Assembly (NCBI GenBank): GCA_021029095.1
Contig: JAJOHG010000006.1
Location: forward strand, 372,001-436,000
DNA from: Phellopilus nigrolimitatus
Taxonomy: Eukaryota > Basidiomycota > Agaricomycetes > Hymenochaetales > Hymenochaetaceae
Direction: 5' to 3'
Length of the DNA: 64,000 nt
Under the pieces are notes generated by a model. That model saw only the letters and a program-made list of their open reading frames with translations, made no database searches and was not told the origin of the DNA. Positions 44,195 to 57,729 of the stretch are shown piece by piece. The position numbers were made by a program, and so were the translations under genes. Positions within the stretch are counted from its first letter, which is position 1, and each line of letters starts with the position of its first letter.

Positions 44195-47100
44195 ATGAGA
44201 GAGAAGCGCAAACGAAATGCTGCTTCATCATCAAAAGGTCTTTCTGTTGGTGAAAGGCTTAACCGGACTCGCCTACTTGCGGAGAGCGACCTGCGCTGGA
44301 ATTGGATTGGAACTGACGTGAAAGCCGTCTCCGAAATCACTGAAGAACATAGGTTGCGAGCATCTGGTCTTGCGCTGTTGAACTCTAGACGTGCATGCAC
44401 GAATAAGTATCTTCAGAAGTCCGGCGAACAGCAACGCGCGCCGCAACGACTTACATTCGAGTCGGAAGACCCGGACGATGTTATAGTCATTTCGGACAGC
44501 GAGGACGAACCGCTGTGTGACAAAAAACGCTGTAGGGACAATCCATACTGCTTGAACTATCTTGGTCAGGAGAAGTGGGAGGATGAGGGTAGGCTACTCG
44601 TTGCCACGGATGTTTGATACATATTTGAACAATCATCTTAATTTCTAGAGGGTGCTGAAGAAGCATACCTCAAGGTGCATCTCAAGGAAGAAGACCCTGA
44701 AAACAACTCAAGAAAACGCACGCTTCCTGTCGGTTTGAAGGTTGGGGCTCTTTGTGCTTATAGTATTGAATCAACCAACAAATGATATGCATTACTTAGA
44801 ACCTTGGTGCTACTTGCTACGCAAACGCATTTTTGCAGGTAAGAAGTCTTTTTGCGACGCCAAAGCCACCTCTCAACTTCCGCAGGTTTGGTTTCAAGAC
44901 CTAGCCTTTCGTTCCGGCGTCTACAGATGTCAGCCTGTGAACAATCAACAACATTTCAAAGATTCGCCTATCTTCCAGCTCCAAGTAACGTTCGCAGCGC
45001 TTCAAGAAGGCAATCAAGCTGTTTTCAATCCCGTGAAACTTGTTGAGAGCCTTCGTCTGAAAACATCTGAGCAGCAAGATGCCCAAGAGTGAGCCATTAT
45101 CAGTTGAAATTATGCCATACCCTCACATTTACTCCTAAAGGTTCTCTAAGCTATTCATGTCTCACCTCGACGACGAATTCAAGAAACAATCCAACCCGGA
45201 GCTACGTTCACTACTTCCCGATCAAGTGGGTAATGATACTCTTGACTGAATGTTATGTTACTAGCTGACAAGAACGATTTCAGTTTGAAGGGAAGATGGT
45301 TAATGCCACCGTTTGTGACAATTGCAAGACACGGTCAGAGAGGGAGACGACGTTCCTTGAGCTCGAAGTCAATTTGGAGGTAGCATTCTTTTCTGTGCTT
45401 GCTGCATTGAATCTGACTTTTCGGCTTGGCCTTGGCAGAAAAACGGGTCATTGGAAGATCGAATTGCCGCTCTTCTAGCGCCAGAAAGACTAAGCGGCGA
45501 GAACAAGTGCGTGCGTAACAATTATGCTGCTGCTTTTATCTTCATCATTGTTTAAAGGTATCTCTGCTCGGTGTGTGAAAGCCTCGAAGATGCCACGCGA
45601 TACACGGAAATTCGGAATCTGCCCCCTGTGCTGCACATATCTCTTCTTCGTTTCGTCTACGACTTGACGACCTATGAGCGGAAGAAGTCCAAGCTCCCTC
45701 TCAAATTTCCTCCATACCTAAATATGAGCCCGTTTTTGCAATCGGCAGATCCTCACCAAATAATTGTCAAAGACAAGAATGAAGGGAACATCTACGAGCT
45801 TAGGGGCGTGCTTTTACATAAGGGTCAGAGCGCATATCACGGACACTATGAAGCGCAGGTGTATAACCAAACGTACGTACTATCCCTGATCCATACGGTT
45901 TTGCTCGATTGCGTAAAAGGTTCTGAAAACATCTTCAGCGCGAAGAAATGGTATCAGTTCAATGATGAGATCGTCACATCTTTAGCATCCTTCCATGACC
46001 CCAAAGCAGACAAAAAGTCCATTGTAGTCGATAACGATGAGGAGTATGATTATATATGTTTGCTGGGGTCCTTTGGCTAATATATCTTCAGCGGAAGGCC
46101 GACTAAACGCCAAAAGCGAGCAGCGAAATCTCGCAGGATAGACGATAGCGATGACGAGCACGCCGTACAGTGAGTGTACGTTTACTTCTCTTACGCTCGT
46201 ATTTAATAGATCACGTTTAGAGCAACGCCTGCCAGTATAACTTCAGGGAACAGGTAAAGCTAACAGTGGATTCTCTTCGAAATGAAACAAATAACTGAAG
46301 CATCTCAAAGGTGCCTTACGTCGAGAGATGCGTACATGCTTATTTATGCGCGTCGAGAAGACCTAAGCCACGCAAATACGAGGCCATTGTTACCGCCTGA
46401 AGCTGCGCTCGAGATCGTACGGTCTTCAAACGATGCACATGAGCAGGATTGTAAGAAGCACAAAAGGAAGTAAGCAAAGTCAAGCTCAACTCTATTGCTG
46501 CTTTTAAGTAGTATAACAAAGACAGGACTCTAAGGAAGAAGAATTCGCCAAAGTTCGTAAGATGGTCATGGACATCTATCAGTCTTGGAGTGTTTCCTCC
46601 TCTTCCGATGTGCGTTTTTTTTGGCGAATTAATGCGAAGAAACCCACAATCTAACTGTATCTCAGCCTAGCGTGGTCGTCAGTAAGAGCGCAATTGAAAA
46701 ATGGCTTTCGCACTGGCTCACTCCGACCGAGGACAAGAAGGGAAAGCAGAAGGGAAATGCAGAGACCTCTGCAGATGCGCAGACCCAAGAGGATAATGGC
46801 GCGATCTCAGATTTCATTGAAGGCCTTCCTGCAATGCTGTCTGGGTCGTATAAGCCCGATACACTGTACACGGGCGCATGCACATTGTCGCCCCGTTCAT
46901 CGGAGACCATTAGTAACTCGGCTCTTCTTTGCCGGCATGATCGCTTGAATCCACTCCTCGATAAAGAAATGAAGCTGATTTCAGAGGTGAGCGTTATATA
47001 TAGTTGAACCTTCCTTAGATGCAAACTGACCGAGCTAACTGAAAGGCTGCCCATGATAAAATGGTCGAGAACGGCTTTACGTTGAGGCCTAAATTTACCG

Positions 47101-48953
47101 TGGACGATGTTTGTGGCCAATGCATAGAAGACGAGTTCATGGGTGTGTGCTTTTCCCCAGCAGGCTGGATAGCTGGGTGGCGTTATTGAATGCGAACCTA
47201 GAGAAGCTCTATCACATCGAGCACCCCCAATTTGTGTCCGAGTTCAATCAGATTTGCAATACCGAGTCGGAGATTGAAGGCTATTGGATCTCTAAAGCAT
47301 GGTTGAAGGGTGAGTTCTGTTTACGTTTGCCTCGCCGTCCAATTTCTTACTCACCTAACCCTAATGCCAGACTGGCAATTAAACAAGCCCAAGATGCACG
47401 TAACTTTCCGAGGGGATCCATCGCCTGATGGACCAGACTTCTATTCTCATGTGAGGTGCGAACATGGTAATCTGACACTCAACGTCACTGCTCGTCGACG
47501 CATCTCATTCGAGGTCTGACATTCCTCGTCTTTTCAAACTATGTACTGGTGCTTATTCTCCTCTTGCAAGGCTGTTGAACTTCTCAAACGCCTCTTCCCT
47601 GCATGGGATCCACCTGATTGGGACGCCGAAGTCTGCGCGGCTTGCGATGTAGTGGTGCATCAATCCAAAGAAAGCAAATTGGAGCAGAGAAGAAAAGCGG
47701 AAAACGAGAAGGTAACTCAAGTTTCAATTTGGTCGACTGCTGCTCACGTCCCACTTAGGCATTGCTGCATCGCCTGCACAATGATAAGGTTTTCGGGCGC
47801 CAGTCTATTATGGACAACATACCATGTGCGATTGTCCCATCGGCTTTTATCCACGAATGGACATCATGGCTTGTCAAGCCTGGAGAAGCCCGGCGCCCGG
47901 TTGCCATCGATAATTCATACATGTTGTGTGACCACGGGCTATTAAACGTTGACTTGTCTGATGAGTTCGATTTTGATGACACTCTCGCTGTCGTGACAAG
48001 GGCGGAATGGGATCTCCTGCAGAACCTGTACGAGCTCCTTCGTTAGTTTATCACCTGTACTGACAGAGGTCTTCAGATACATCGCGGAGCCATTGATTGC
48101 GGTCAGCTACATGACTGAGCCGACAACAGATGGTAATAAAGAAAAAAAAGTAGTCAGCGACGTACTATGCTGTTCGGAGTGTAGAACCAAGAAGTATGTA
48201 GCTGCTTCGTTTCTCTCGAAGACTTATTCTGATTTGTTTGATTATCAGTAAACTCAACTTCGTGTCAACTTCACTCGCAATCATTCTCCTCAAGTCCAGT
48301 GAACCTGTCCCTCGACCCCTTTCTGTGTCGCCATCACAGTCTGCAAAGACAATACCCACATCTCTCATCAACGGAAATTGCAAATTGGCATCTGGACGGG
48401 CGAGCTCGCCGTCTCATGGAAAAGCGAACGGAACGAGGCAATCTAGGAGGCTGAAGGAAGGGAAGAACTCTTGCCGTCAAACAGTACAAATCTACAAGAA
48501 ATGGACTGTCAAAGATGTCAAAATTGCTGTAGGTCTTTAAACCTCATTTAGCTATCCACGCTCATTGTTTCTAAGATATATAAAGTTTTCAAAATCCCGA
48601 CAATCTCACAACGACTATACTATCGTGGCAAAGAGCTCGAGGAAAATTCTGAGACAGTCGCTGATCTCGAGATTCTCGATCGAGACACGCTCTACCTGAA
48701 AGAAGTCGAAGATACAATTGTGCTAGATTCAGACATAGAGGAAGATAGCAAAAACACGAAGAAACGGGATGAAGGGGGTGCATTCAAAGGCACGCTATTG
48801 AGTGGCGGTACGTCTTCATCACTTCCGTCGGAGTCAGATCAGCGTCCGGATAGCTCGAGGTCCTCGTCTCCTGTTCAGAAAGCGTGTCTCCAATGTACGC
48901 TCTATAATCCCACTTTCGCTACTGAGTGTGAAGCGTGTCAAGCGCCGCTATGA
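44195..48953 (+). CDS. USP48-like ubiquitin carboxyl-terminal hydrolase with DUSP, ubiquitin-like and RanBP2-type zinc finger regions
   Basis: Cysteine deubiquitinase. ATG at 44195. After a basic N-terminus (MREKRKRNAASSSKGLSVGE) and an acidic DVIVISDSEDE patch comes NLGATCYANAFLQ with the catalytic Cys (the exon begins after LPVGLK). EQQDAQEFSKLFMSHLDDEF, CDNCKTRSERETTFLELEVN and LHISLLRFVYDLTTYERKKS follow. The His box is HKGQSAYHGHYEAQVYNQT, with WYQFNDEIVTSL after it. DUSP-like segments with CxxC pairs come later (CGQCIEDE, CAACDVVVHQSK). Near the end a ubiquitin-like fold reads FKIPTISQRLYYRGKELEEN, and a C-x2-C-x10-C-x2-C finger is CLQCTLYNPTFATECEAC. Domain order matches USP48 family proteins; the RanBP2-type finger at the end is an addition I do not know from human USP48. 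About 20 exons; start and stop are firm. Confidence 0.86.
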
Positions 48954-49264
48954 CCTCTTATCTATCTCATATATTACGACTACTATGCGTTTGCCTGTAT
49001 TAATCCACTACATTTTGTACTGACATTTGGTAATCGCGTACTCTCCGAAACCCTGCGATTGCAACTTGAAAGTCCTTTTACATATACAATTGATACATAT
49101 TTTTGTAAGCGGAGAGGGAAGGGAAGAAAGCATGACTAATAATATAGCGAATTGTCAGTGCAAGTAGTGATAATAAAACAACGGCGCGGAATTCGAATTC
49201 AATGAACTTCAATCACAACCTGGACCCAAAAGTGATAGCAAAAATCTACGTCATGCAGGAGGGC
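48954..49264. other. Convergent 3' region between the USP48-like and He_PIG-type genes
   Basis: AT-rich, no coding signal; both neighbours end here. Confidence 0.55.
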
Positions 49265-52200
49265 CTAAAAGTCAATAGACCCCATGCTCGAAAGAGGAGC
49301 GACGGCTGTCGGGAACAACGATATAGCGTTCGACGGGACGATTGAATATTGCGGAGGCACCGTACCTGTCGAGTGTGGTCGGATCGCGTCGAGTGTCGGA
49401 GCCAAAGGAGCAGGCTCGATGATCGGTGGACGCGTTTGCTGTTGCAACAAAGAACTGGCAGTCATCATGACATCGACTTCGCTCGACAGCGGACCAGTGA
49501 TCTCCACGGCCTGCGCAACGGCGCTCTGTGTGGCCACCGACACTTCGTTGACCGTGACCTGTGCCGCCGAAGACGTCTGCGGCGCCGGTATACCCGTCGC
49601 GAGAGACATCACCGCTGTGCGGTCTGCCGCGACCTGCCGTGCGGCTTGGAACACAACTTGCTGAGCTGCTGCAACCAACGCATGCGATGACGGCGAGACC
49701 ACGTCGGGAGGCGCAGACACTTCCTGATCAAGCGCCTGCGCGGTCAGCGTGAGCACGTGCTGTTGTTTTGCCAGCGCCTGCAGCTCTGGACCCGGGGGCT
49801 CATTCGGGTTGTGCGCGGCGATGACGTGTGCCTGCGCCTCTTGGGCAACCCGTTGTGCGGCGCTCGTAAGGACCTGCATCATCTGCGCGTCCTGTGTGGT
49901 GAGGGATGCTGCCTGCCCCACGGGCTGCGGCAATGACGCTACTGGTCTGATTGCATTGAAGTCAGCGACAGTCGGAAAACGACTGACGTTTACAAACCGT
50001 GCGGTGACACCCGCGACGTTGGGTACCATAGAATCACTGTTCACCCTTCTTGGATTATGGATTTCCGCGACCAGAGACGGCCGAGAACCACTAAAGGATA
50101 TGTCCGTGCCTGTTGGCACAGGCGAAACACTAACGAGAAAAGACTGTGTTAGCAGCTCTTCCCGACCGTCTTGGGCAGTCTAACGTAAAAAAGGGTTTTG
50201 TTGTTTTTCATAAGCAAATCATAACAAGTCACTTTTGAAGACAGCGCACCCTGGCTTCGACCATAATTTCGCAGCTTTGAGCATCCGGGGGCGGTGTCCC
50301 ATGTAAACTACCATCCCGCCACGATAACCACGAAGGGAGATTCGGCGAGCTGTACTGGACCTGAATGTTCGCACGCGATGCTTGAGGATCCCAAATCCGA
50401 GGTGTCCAAGACCATCGAAGCCCGATGTACGCGACGCTTGGCGGAGACCCAGCGAGCTTCCGATGAAACGGCCGAAAGTCCCATCCGCCTTCAGGTTTTT
50501 TCTTCGCATCGATATTCCAGATATGATTTCCCTTCGACTTCGCCTTCTTGCCGTCCTCGTTGAAGCGCGAGATGTACGGCTGGGTCCAAAGATAGTTTCG
50601 AACCTTCAATTGAATTGGAGAACATAAGCGATGTATTTTCCGACGAGGTCCGACATAACGGTACCTTTTTCATGGCAATTTTTTCCTCGGAGTATCCTTG
50701 TCGTGCGAGCTAGAATAACATCAGATCACAAATCACTTTCATAAATAAAGTAAATTTGCCTCTTCTAAGAATCCATTCGTAAAGGCCTGTATACGAAACT
50801 TGAATGGCCGAAAATCAGGGGATTCATCCAGCCGCTGCATTTTCTTTGCCATTAGCGTCTGGTGTATAAGCTCGCCCTTTGCATCCGTCGCGTCTACTAC
50901 AAGCCCAAAGCGTTCAGTCCCGAACTCGTCAAATATTTAAGAGATGACTTACAGTTTGAGCAGACCTTATTCAAGAACTCAAAGAAGATGCGATCCACCA
51001 CCACACGATACTCCGGCGGGACATCGTTCCCATGACCCGATGATCCCTGCCCTTCTCCTGGAGAGTTTCCCCCCATCCGCTGCCGTGTCGATGCCCGCTC
51101 GCGACTGCTCTCCCGGCTCTTCATCGTCGGTGACGCCTTAGAGAAGGAGTATCCGCGCGAGTGTCCATTAGTCCACTCATATTCGTCGTCGTCGTCTTCC
51201 TCGCATGATGACGAGCTGTATGAGCGCGCACGTCCGTTGTGGGTGTCGTTGTGGCTGGGCACGAACTCGGGCGGCTGCTGGTGCTGCACCTGGGCGGACA
51301 TGGTACTTGAGACACTCTCGGGAGGCGGCGCGCCGTATACGAGCGCTGCGGCGTGCGGATTTGTCGCCGACAGAGGTAGCGGATTTACCGCTGTGAGGGG
51401 GTTGGAGAATGACGATGAGCGCGAGGCGCGGGACATAGTGGCTGCGGAGATGCCCGTATTAGAGACCATCGGCCCTGCTGAGATTGGGTTGTGCCCGGGC
51501 GGAGGGTAAGGAGGCGCCTCGTATGGTATCGTGGATGGACCAGAAAGGTCCTGCGGGTGTACTGTACCTATGCCTGAGCCCAGCGGAGCAGGTACGGGGC
51601 CCGGACCAGGTACCTCTGGCCATGTTCCTCTAATACTCGTTGGGCTTCCGAGCTCAAACTCGCCATCTCGGTCTCCAGGGTCAGCAGTAGGCATGGGAAC
51701 GGATGAAGGAATCGTTACGGGAAATGTCGGCTGCGTTTGCGTAAGCGACGGGTGCACCGTCGTGACGGGTGCGGATGCAGAAAGATGCTTCTGCAACATG
51801 GGCCAGCTGACAGTCCGCGAAGATGCCAAACTTGCGGGGGGACTATCAGGCCGTGAGGAAGAACCAGTGGGAGACGAAGCTCCTAAGGGTGTGAAACAAG
51901 ACATAGACGACAAAGAGGCAGATAAAGGAGCAGAAGTTGGTGCGGCAGAAACTTGCACGTTACCTGGCATTAGTCCAGCGGGAGACGGGATGAGTGAGGG
52001 TGGATGTGAACTCGAAAGCATCTGATTGGGAATCGAGGAGAGGTTCAAGCTCGCTGTAGAGGGGGTAGCAGGTTGGGTTGGCGGAGGAAGTCTTCCATCT
52101 GCCGAATCCAAACGAATTGCCTTGTGAATACGGCTTTCCGCCATAGATGACGCGCAGCGCTTGCGAGACGTATCCGAGTCTGGACTGCTCTGGAGGCCGT

Positions 52201-53369
52201 TTCCATTACATGTGTCTACAGCCATTGGTCCACCAGCGGGTCGCTCGAGCGATGCCTGGGTAGAAGAGAGAGAAACGAGCCCAACGTTAGAGAAAAATCC
52301 AGGTGTCTGTGAATGATTGAGGCCAGGCAGCGACAAGGAATGCCGGTGTCCTTGCGCACTCGACGGGGGCGATACACTGGACAGAATCGTTCGACCGTCT
52401 GGACTCCCCTGATTGGGAGGTGTATCGAGCATAGTGGCCGACATTAAGTCAGACACGAGCGCAATCTGCTTTTTCATTTCATCAATTTTTGTCGATGCTT
52501 CTACGCCCTGCCCCATCGAACACGCCTGACGTGCGGATGCTGCTGCCCTCATGATGCTGAAAGTAATTTGAGGTTAGAATCTTTCGGTGGAGTGAAATTT
52601 GACAGCATAAATATAAACACCGCGGAATCGCAGGAAGTAAGAAGCTATTGTACAGGTGCAGTGCTTACCTATTTAACACGTCATCCACAACGAGCATATG
52701 CGGTGCGCTTACAGGGTCTGGGCGAGAAATACCCGAAGGAGCCGAAAACTTGAAGACGGACTCATGTGAGGATTGCGGTGGGGAAGCCCGAGAGACGAAT
52801 CCAGCTGTACTCGGGGATGCGAGAGATCCAGACCGACTGCGATTCAACAAAGACGCTCCAGGTTCATCTAGTGCCGAGGCCAAGGACGACGTCGAGACAT
52901 TTGAGTACGGAGGAGGAACAGGAGAGGCTGCCAGTGACGGATTGCTGGAGGGGGAGTGCGCACTACTCGGAGACTCTTCGCGATTGGACGTAATGCCTTG
53001 CATATCATCACTTGTAGAGCCTAAAGGTTGCAGTTGTTGCCGACTCGAATCGAAACTGGACAGGAAAACATTTGACGATCCTGAGGCAGACATACTATCC
53101 AGAACGTCGATATCCAGCTGCGACATGGATGAGACTGATTGCGAAGGAAGCGAAGGGGCCATGACCGAGCTAGGCCCGGGATCGAATGAGTTCACGACTC
53201 CTGCAATATCCGATGCTGATGAGGGAAGACCATCCGACGGCGAAGGATCGAAACTAGGAAAGGATACACCCATATCTTCCGACTTTGGGACAAATGTGCC
53301 AACGCCATCGCCTGTCAGCATATCCGAGTGAATGTGCGCATCGGATTTTTTTCGAAGAGATGTTGGCAT
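49265..53369 (-). CDS. Large conserved basidiomycete protein, regulator-like, with a putative Ig-type (He_PIG-like) module
   Basis: ATG at 53369. Exon 1 (52665-53369) is Ser/Pro-rich and ends VSAPHMLVVDDVLNR. The next exon begins MRAAASARQACSMGQGVEAS and carries about 500 low-complexity residues with a nuclear KRCASS patch, ending VVDRIFFEFLNKVCSN. A conserved core follows: LDATDAKGELIHQTLMAKKM, FRPFKFRIQAFTNGFLEELA and KVRNYLWTQPYISRFNEDGK. Then PPSVAYIGLRWSWTPRIWDP and LPSWLSWRDGSLHGTPPPDA, the latter matching the pattern of putative Ig (He_PIG) domains. The last exons are Ala/Gln-rich. About 1,250 residues. I know this core only from uncharacterised mushroom proteins. The disorder and nuclear patches suggest a transcriptional regulator, but no DNA-binding motif is evident. 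Confidence 0.68.
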
Positions 53370-56300
53370 TGAGAAAAAAGATATACGGGACGTGCGCTGA
53401 ACTAGAGATACGTGGGTCGTAAGATGGTTCCGGAGATGCGTGATCGACGTGCACGAAGGTGCAGTGCAATTAGCTCGCCAGCTTCTGTCTTGCGTCCAGA
53501 GACGGCTTGCTGGAAGCTTGACAGCAGTACGATCGACGTGCTGCAGGACGATTGCAATCGACGAATCCTAATAACCAGCCTTTCCCAGAGGTCCAAGCCT
53601 CGATACAAAGGCAAATATAAGTCGGCGGCCGACGTGAAACTGGTGCGAAACTATGGAAGAATTTAGCGACGGATTCTTACGACGTCGAGATGTACACTAG
53701 AAGTCAGCCACTCACAGTGAAGGGATTCAGACGAAATGCGAGCTCTAAACAATGTCTCGCGACTGCTTGCTGCAAAATCGACAGAGGTACTTGTGCTAGC
53801 GCTATTGCTAGCTGAATGCACGCGAACGTGACGGGTGTCGACGACGGAAGAGAGAAGACGGTGGGAGACTGTAACGGCGAAGTTGAGAAGGGATCTTAAG
53901 GAAGTCGGTGAAGATGAGCACGTTCAGAACGCACTACTTGTACTCGATGTCGACAGCGACGACGGCGACAACGACAGTGTGTTCTCGTTCTGGCCTTGAG
54001 GCGATGGCAAGGTTAATTTTTTATTATTTTTATTTTCTGCCCGATCCCTTTATTACTTGTTTTATTCAGGTCTTCGCACTCCGACGGATTCACGTAACCC
54101 GGAACGGGCCGATAACCGATTTCTCCTGCTCTTCTCGGAGAATTGCAGCCGGCGGCAGTCAATTTTCCGGTAGTTTTTCTCATTTTCTACGCCGTTCACT
54201 TTCCCGCGGTTCCGCAGCAGGTCTGCTCTAGACTCCAGGCCTGCTAATGTAGCCGCGGCGCCAGACTGCTGTTCATCGTAGACGGAGTTCTGCATGTTCC
54301 CAACGTTGTGCACAATCTTGCACGCGCTCTTCGCTCTACGCAAGCACTTATCTGTTGTGCACCATCGTGAAATGATATGGAAGACCGCATATATGCGTTC
54401 TAGACTTTTCGTTAGCACGCTGCCGCTGATTGCCAGCAATTCTGATTTTCTTTGATATGCAAGATGAAAAGAAACGCTTGCCCTGCTGGACATCTTGAAA
54501 GTTCCAGAACCTCAGCTGCCTGCTTCAATGCATTATTGCTCGCCTTGCTCGCAAGGATTGCGTCGCAATGTCTTTTTGATGAACCATCGCTTCTGGTGTT
54601 TTGAACGTTATCGGCTTTAGTTGAAAAGCTCGATGATGTATCACGATTGTAAGTACTTCAATGATGGATTGCTTTCTGACACGAGGACATTAATTCAGGA
54701 GCTTTTCTACTATGAAAGAGCAAATACAGCAATTTTCGCCTTCCGATGAACTCAAGAGGTATGATTGCTTGCTTATTTCTTGAAGGCACATTGTGCTCAT
54801 GCATCAGATCCGACAGGCCTCTTCCTCGCTCAAAATCTATGTCTGGGCCGATCTTCGATGAGCTGCGTGCTTCGCTCGCCTCCCAACACAGGCGACTTGT
54901 CGAAATGAAAAGATTTTGGTAAATTCACGATGCGATCGTTGCGTTATTGAAGCGCTCACATCCAGCGTGTTCGCTTCCACAGTAATATAGGAAACTACCG
55001 TCCTAGCGTGACCGCCCAGTCTCAATCATGTTATGCATTACTGACTGGTTATGCTATCATTGACGATCAGGGGCGTGATAGAGGGGTATAGTCGTCCGAC
55101 TCCTTATAGGCCGCTGAATTCGAGTCCGCCGTTTATGCTTTCATCATAGATGTGATCTTGTCTTAATTCCGGAGCTCGCTTTCCTTCCCCTAGCTCTAGA
55201 ATACAGCTCCAGGCAATTCTCTGCACACGAAGACTCTTGCCCAGTGTATTTCCCGCTTTCTGCAAGTGTACGACACACTCCTTGTGAAGCTTCATGCGGG
55301 AGACGCATACAGCAAGGCCGGTGCATCCTTCCCATTCTCCCGCATTTGGGCTTCTCCCGGCCGTGCGCCGTACGCCTGGGGAAACGTTTGATAAACTTTC
55401 AGTCTTCCGCGCGTATCTGCGTGCGTCCGCACAAGCCTCTTTGAGTATGCTAATAACCGCGTTCAGAACATTTTGTCTCCCATCTTAATGACCTGACATT
55501 TCAGCAGCACCCGATTGGCTTGAGCATCCCCACAACTGTCGCCTTCCGACCTTCTCTGCCTCTTTTGCTCTCCTTCCTTTCCCTTCTGTCCTTCTGTGTA
55601 CCCCCATCTATCTCAGCTCGGATTTAACTCCTCTTTATCTGCGCTGCAAACCCGCAGGAGACGGTTAAATTTGGGATCCCGGTCTTTTCTGAGTCACGCT
55701 TACTCGCTCGAGCGGCAACGCTCGGATGTTCTGCACTTCCTGACGCTTTCGGCGCGACGCATGCCTCTAGTATCAGGCACCGACTCTTCTGCTATTGAAT
55801 TGTTGGAGAGTCGTGTATGTGAATGACTTTATAACTACCAAAGAGATTGTTTACCGTGTGGAGATACTGGAAAAGGAAACGCAAACTACCCCTCTCACAT
55901 TTCCACCGGGTAGGATGTCCTTGAGTGCTTTGAAGCTTTAAGCACGGCACTGGTTCTCTCAAGTGCGTAGCCATCTTTTTAAAATAAAGAGTTCATTGAT
56001 TTTCTGATTTTCCTCCTTATTTAAAATTACCAGATTATCTGCAAATTCAAAAGTATCAAAATCAAACGCACTTCTTACTTTATCTCGGATCCTCGCCTCA
56101 GTCGTTGAATCTAGCAGTTTCTCCCGAAGTGAGTTCCCGCGCATAAAGTTGCTGATCAGCACTTGATCGATAGAAGCGCGGAAGGTCAGACTGACGCTGG
56201 CAGACAGGCTAGACTGTAACTTTGCAGCGAAGAATGCTAATGACGGGAGTAGGATCCGAGCATCCGTCCAGGAAGTGAATGGGTAAAGCTCAGCGGTCCT

Positions 56301-57729
56301 GATTATCACAAGTCAGCAGCTTTAAATTTTGAATGGGAGCGGGAGATGCCCGAAACACGCCGCGCATACAGGTACGGAAGTCAAACTGCTTGCTTTATTT
56401 GCAAATTGAAGACTCATCTCCGTAGGGTCGGTCGCGTCCTTTTATTCGAACGATCTGCACTCTGGGGCCGCCGGAAGCTCTGGTTGCAACGCTTATTTGG
56501 ATCCACAGGCCAGAACATCTACGAGCCATAAAGTAGGCAGGCAGCAAGGAATGAATTGGACCTCCCACAAGATCCACGCGCGGGTGCATGACCCCAAAGT
56601 TCACACCATGTTTCGACCGCACTTCAGTAAAAAGCCATCGGTTTTCCAATACCAAAGCCCAAGATCGTCGGTCTGCTCAGCTCGCATGCACTTCAATCAA
56701 ACACTCTGCACGGGAGAAGCCAGATCGAATGCTTCGGAGGCTGTCAAACTCGGCGAGGCCATACGCTGTTGGCGAACTGAATGGACGAAGACTCTGGGTG
56801 ACTCCGGGGAGTCCAGGCGGGCGATGGGAAGGCAATGGAAGGACCAACCGAGTGAAATGGTGCCGTGGAAGAGTGCCAAAATTGGTCGCGGCTCAGCAGG
56901 TAGTTATATATGGACGTCTGTGGTCCTGGCACTCGGCCGTAACTTCCGCTGCGTGAGTAGGTTTTATTTCCATATGAAACTCAATCTCGAATCAGCTGTT
57001 CCATCTCATGATCAGCTCGAATAGTCCTCGAGCACTACCGAGTGTGAACTCACTGAATTACTTGGCTTCTCGCGCCTCCTCTGCCTGCGAATAAATGTCG
57101 GAGTGTCTCCGGGAAAACCGCAGCAGCAGTAAGCACGCCTCCAGCGAAGATTTCTGAACGCTGTGTCTCGAGAAGGTTAGATCGAGCGATATTAGCCTTA
57201 TGAAGAGAAGACAGCTCGACGCGTCGAACGCGTCAACACATACAAATAAGGAACCCTCAAGTGTTCAGAAGAAGCCTGCTATACTGTAAGTATGTTCATT
57301 TTCTATTTACACAAAGCAATACGAAGAGCAAAACAAGCGACAAAACAAGCGACAGCAGATGGACAACAGGAGAAAGGAAGAGTGTTCAATGGTTTTGTCT
57401 TTTCGGGAGTAAGCAAGAGGATCGGCGGATATACAGAAAGGGATGAAGGGGAGGGAAGGATGGGGAAGAGAGGTTGTACTGTACATAAAAAGCAAGAGTT
57501 GATCATTTACAAAACAATACAGTGGCAAAACAAGAAAGCAATACGACGATGAGAGCGGTAGTAGACGATCACAAAAAAGCAGATCCGATGTCATGAAATA
57601 ATCGTAAAGTTGAGACTTGTACATTCAAGAGAAAGACGCGAGGAGAACGGCCCAAACGAAGGTTTGGCCGAAAGAGCCAGCGCAGTAGCCCACGCGCTTG
57701 AACCGACGCATCCAAGCAGTCATACCTGA
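53370..57729. other. 4.3-kb stretch without a gene I trust
   Basis: Open frames overlap on both strands without consistent exon patterns. Two spots deserve mention. At about 54640-54920 plus, short exons could join to KLDDVSRLSFSTMKEQIQQF, SPSDELKRSDRPLPRSKSMS and FDELRASLASQHRRLVEMKR. At 55959-56309 minus, a frame reads FTSWTDARILLPSLAFFAAK and FMRGNSLREKLLDSTTEARI, which looks like coding sequence of unknown origin. The left end is the promoter side of the large regulator-like gene. The right end is the 3' region of the DUF7918-type gene. Confidence 0.35.

Noticed and set aside
57260..57560. Plus-strand frame after 57260
   Set aside because: AG-rich 3' flank of the DUF7918-type gene with short direct repeats (AAAACAAGCGACA); no domain.
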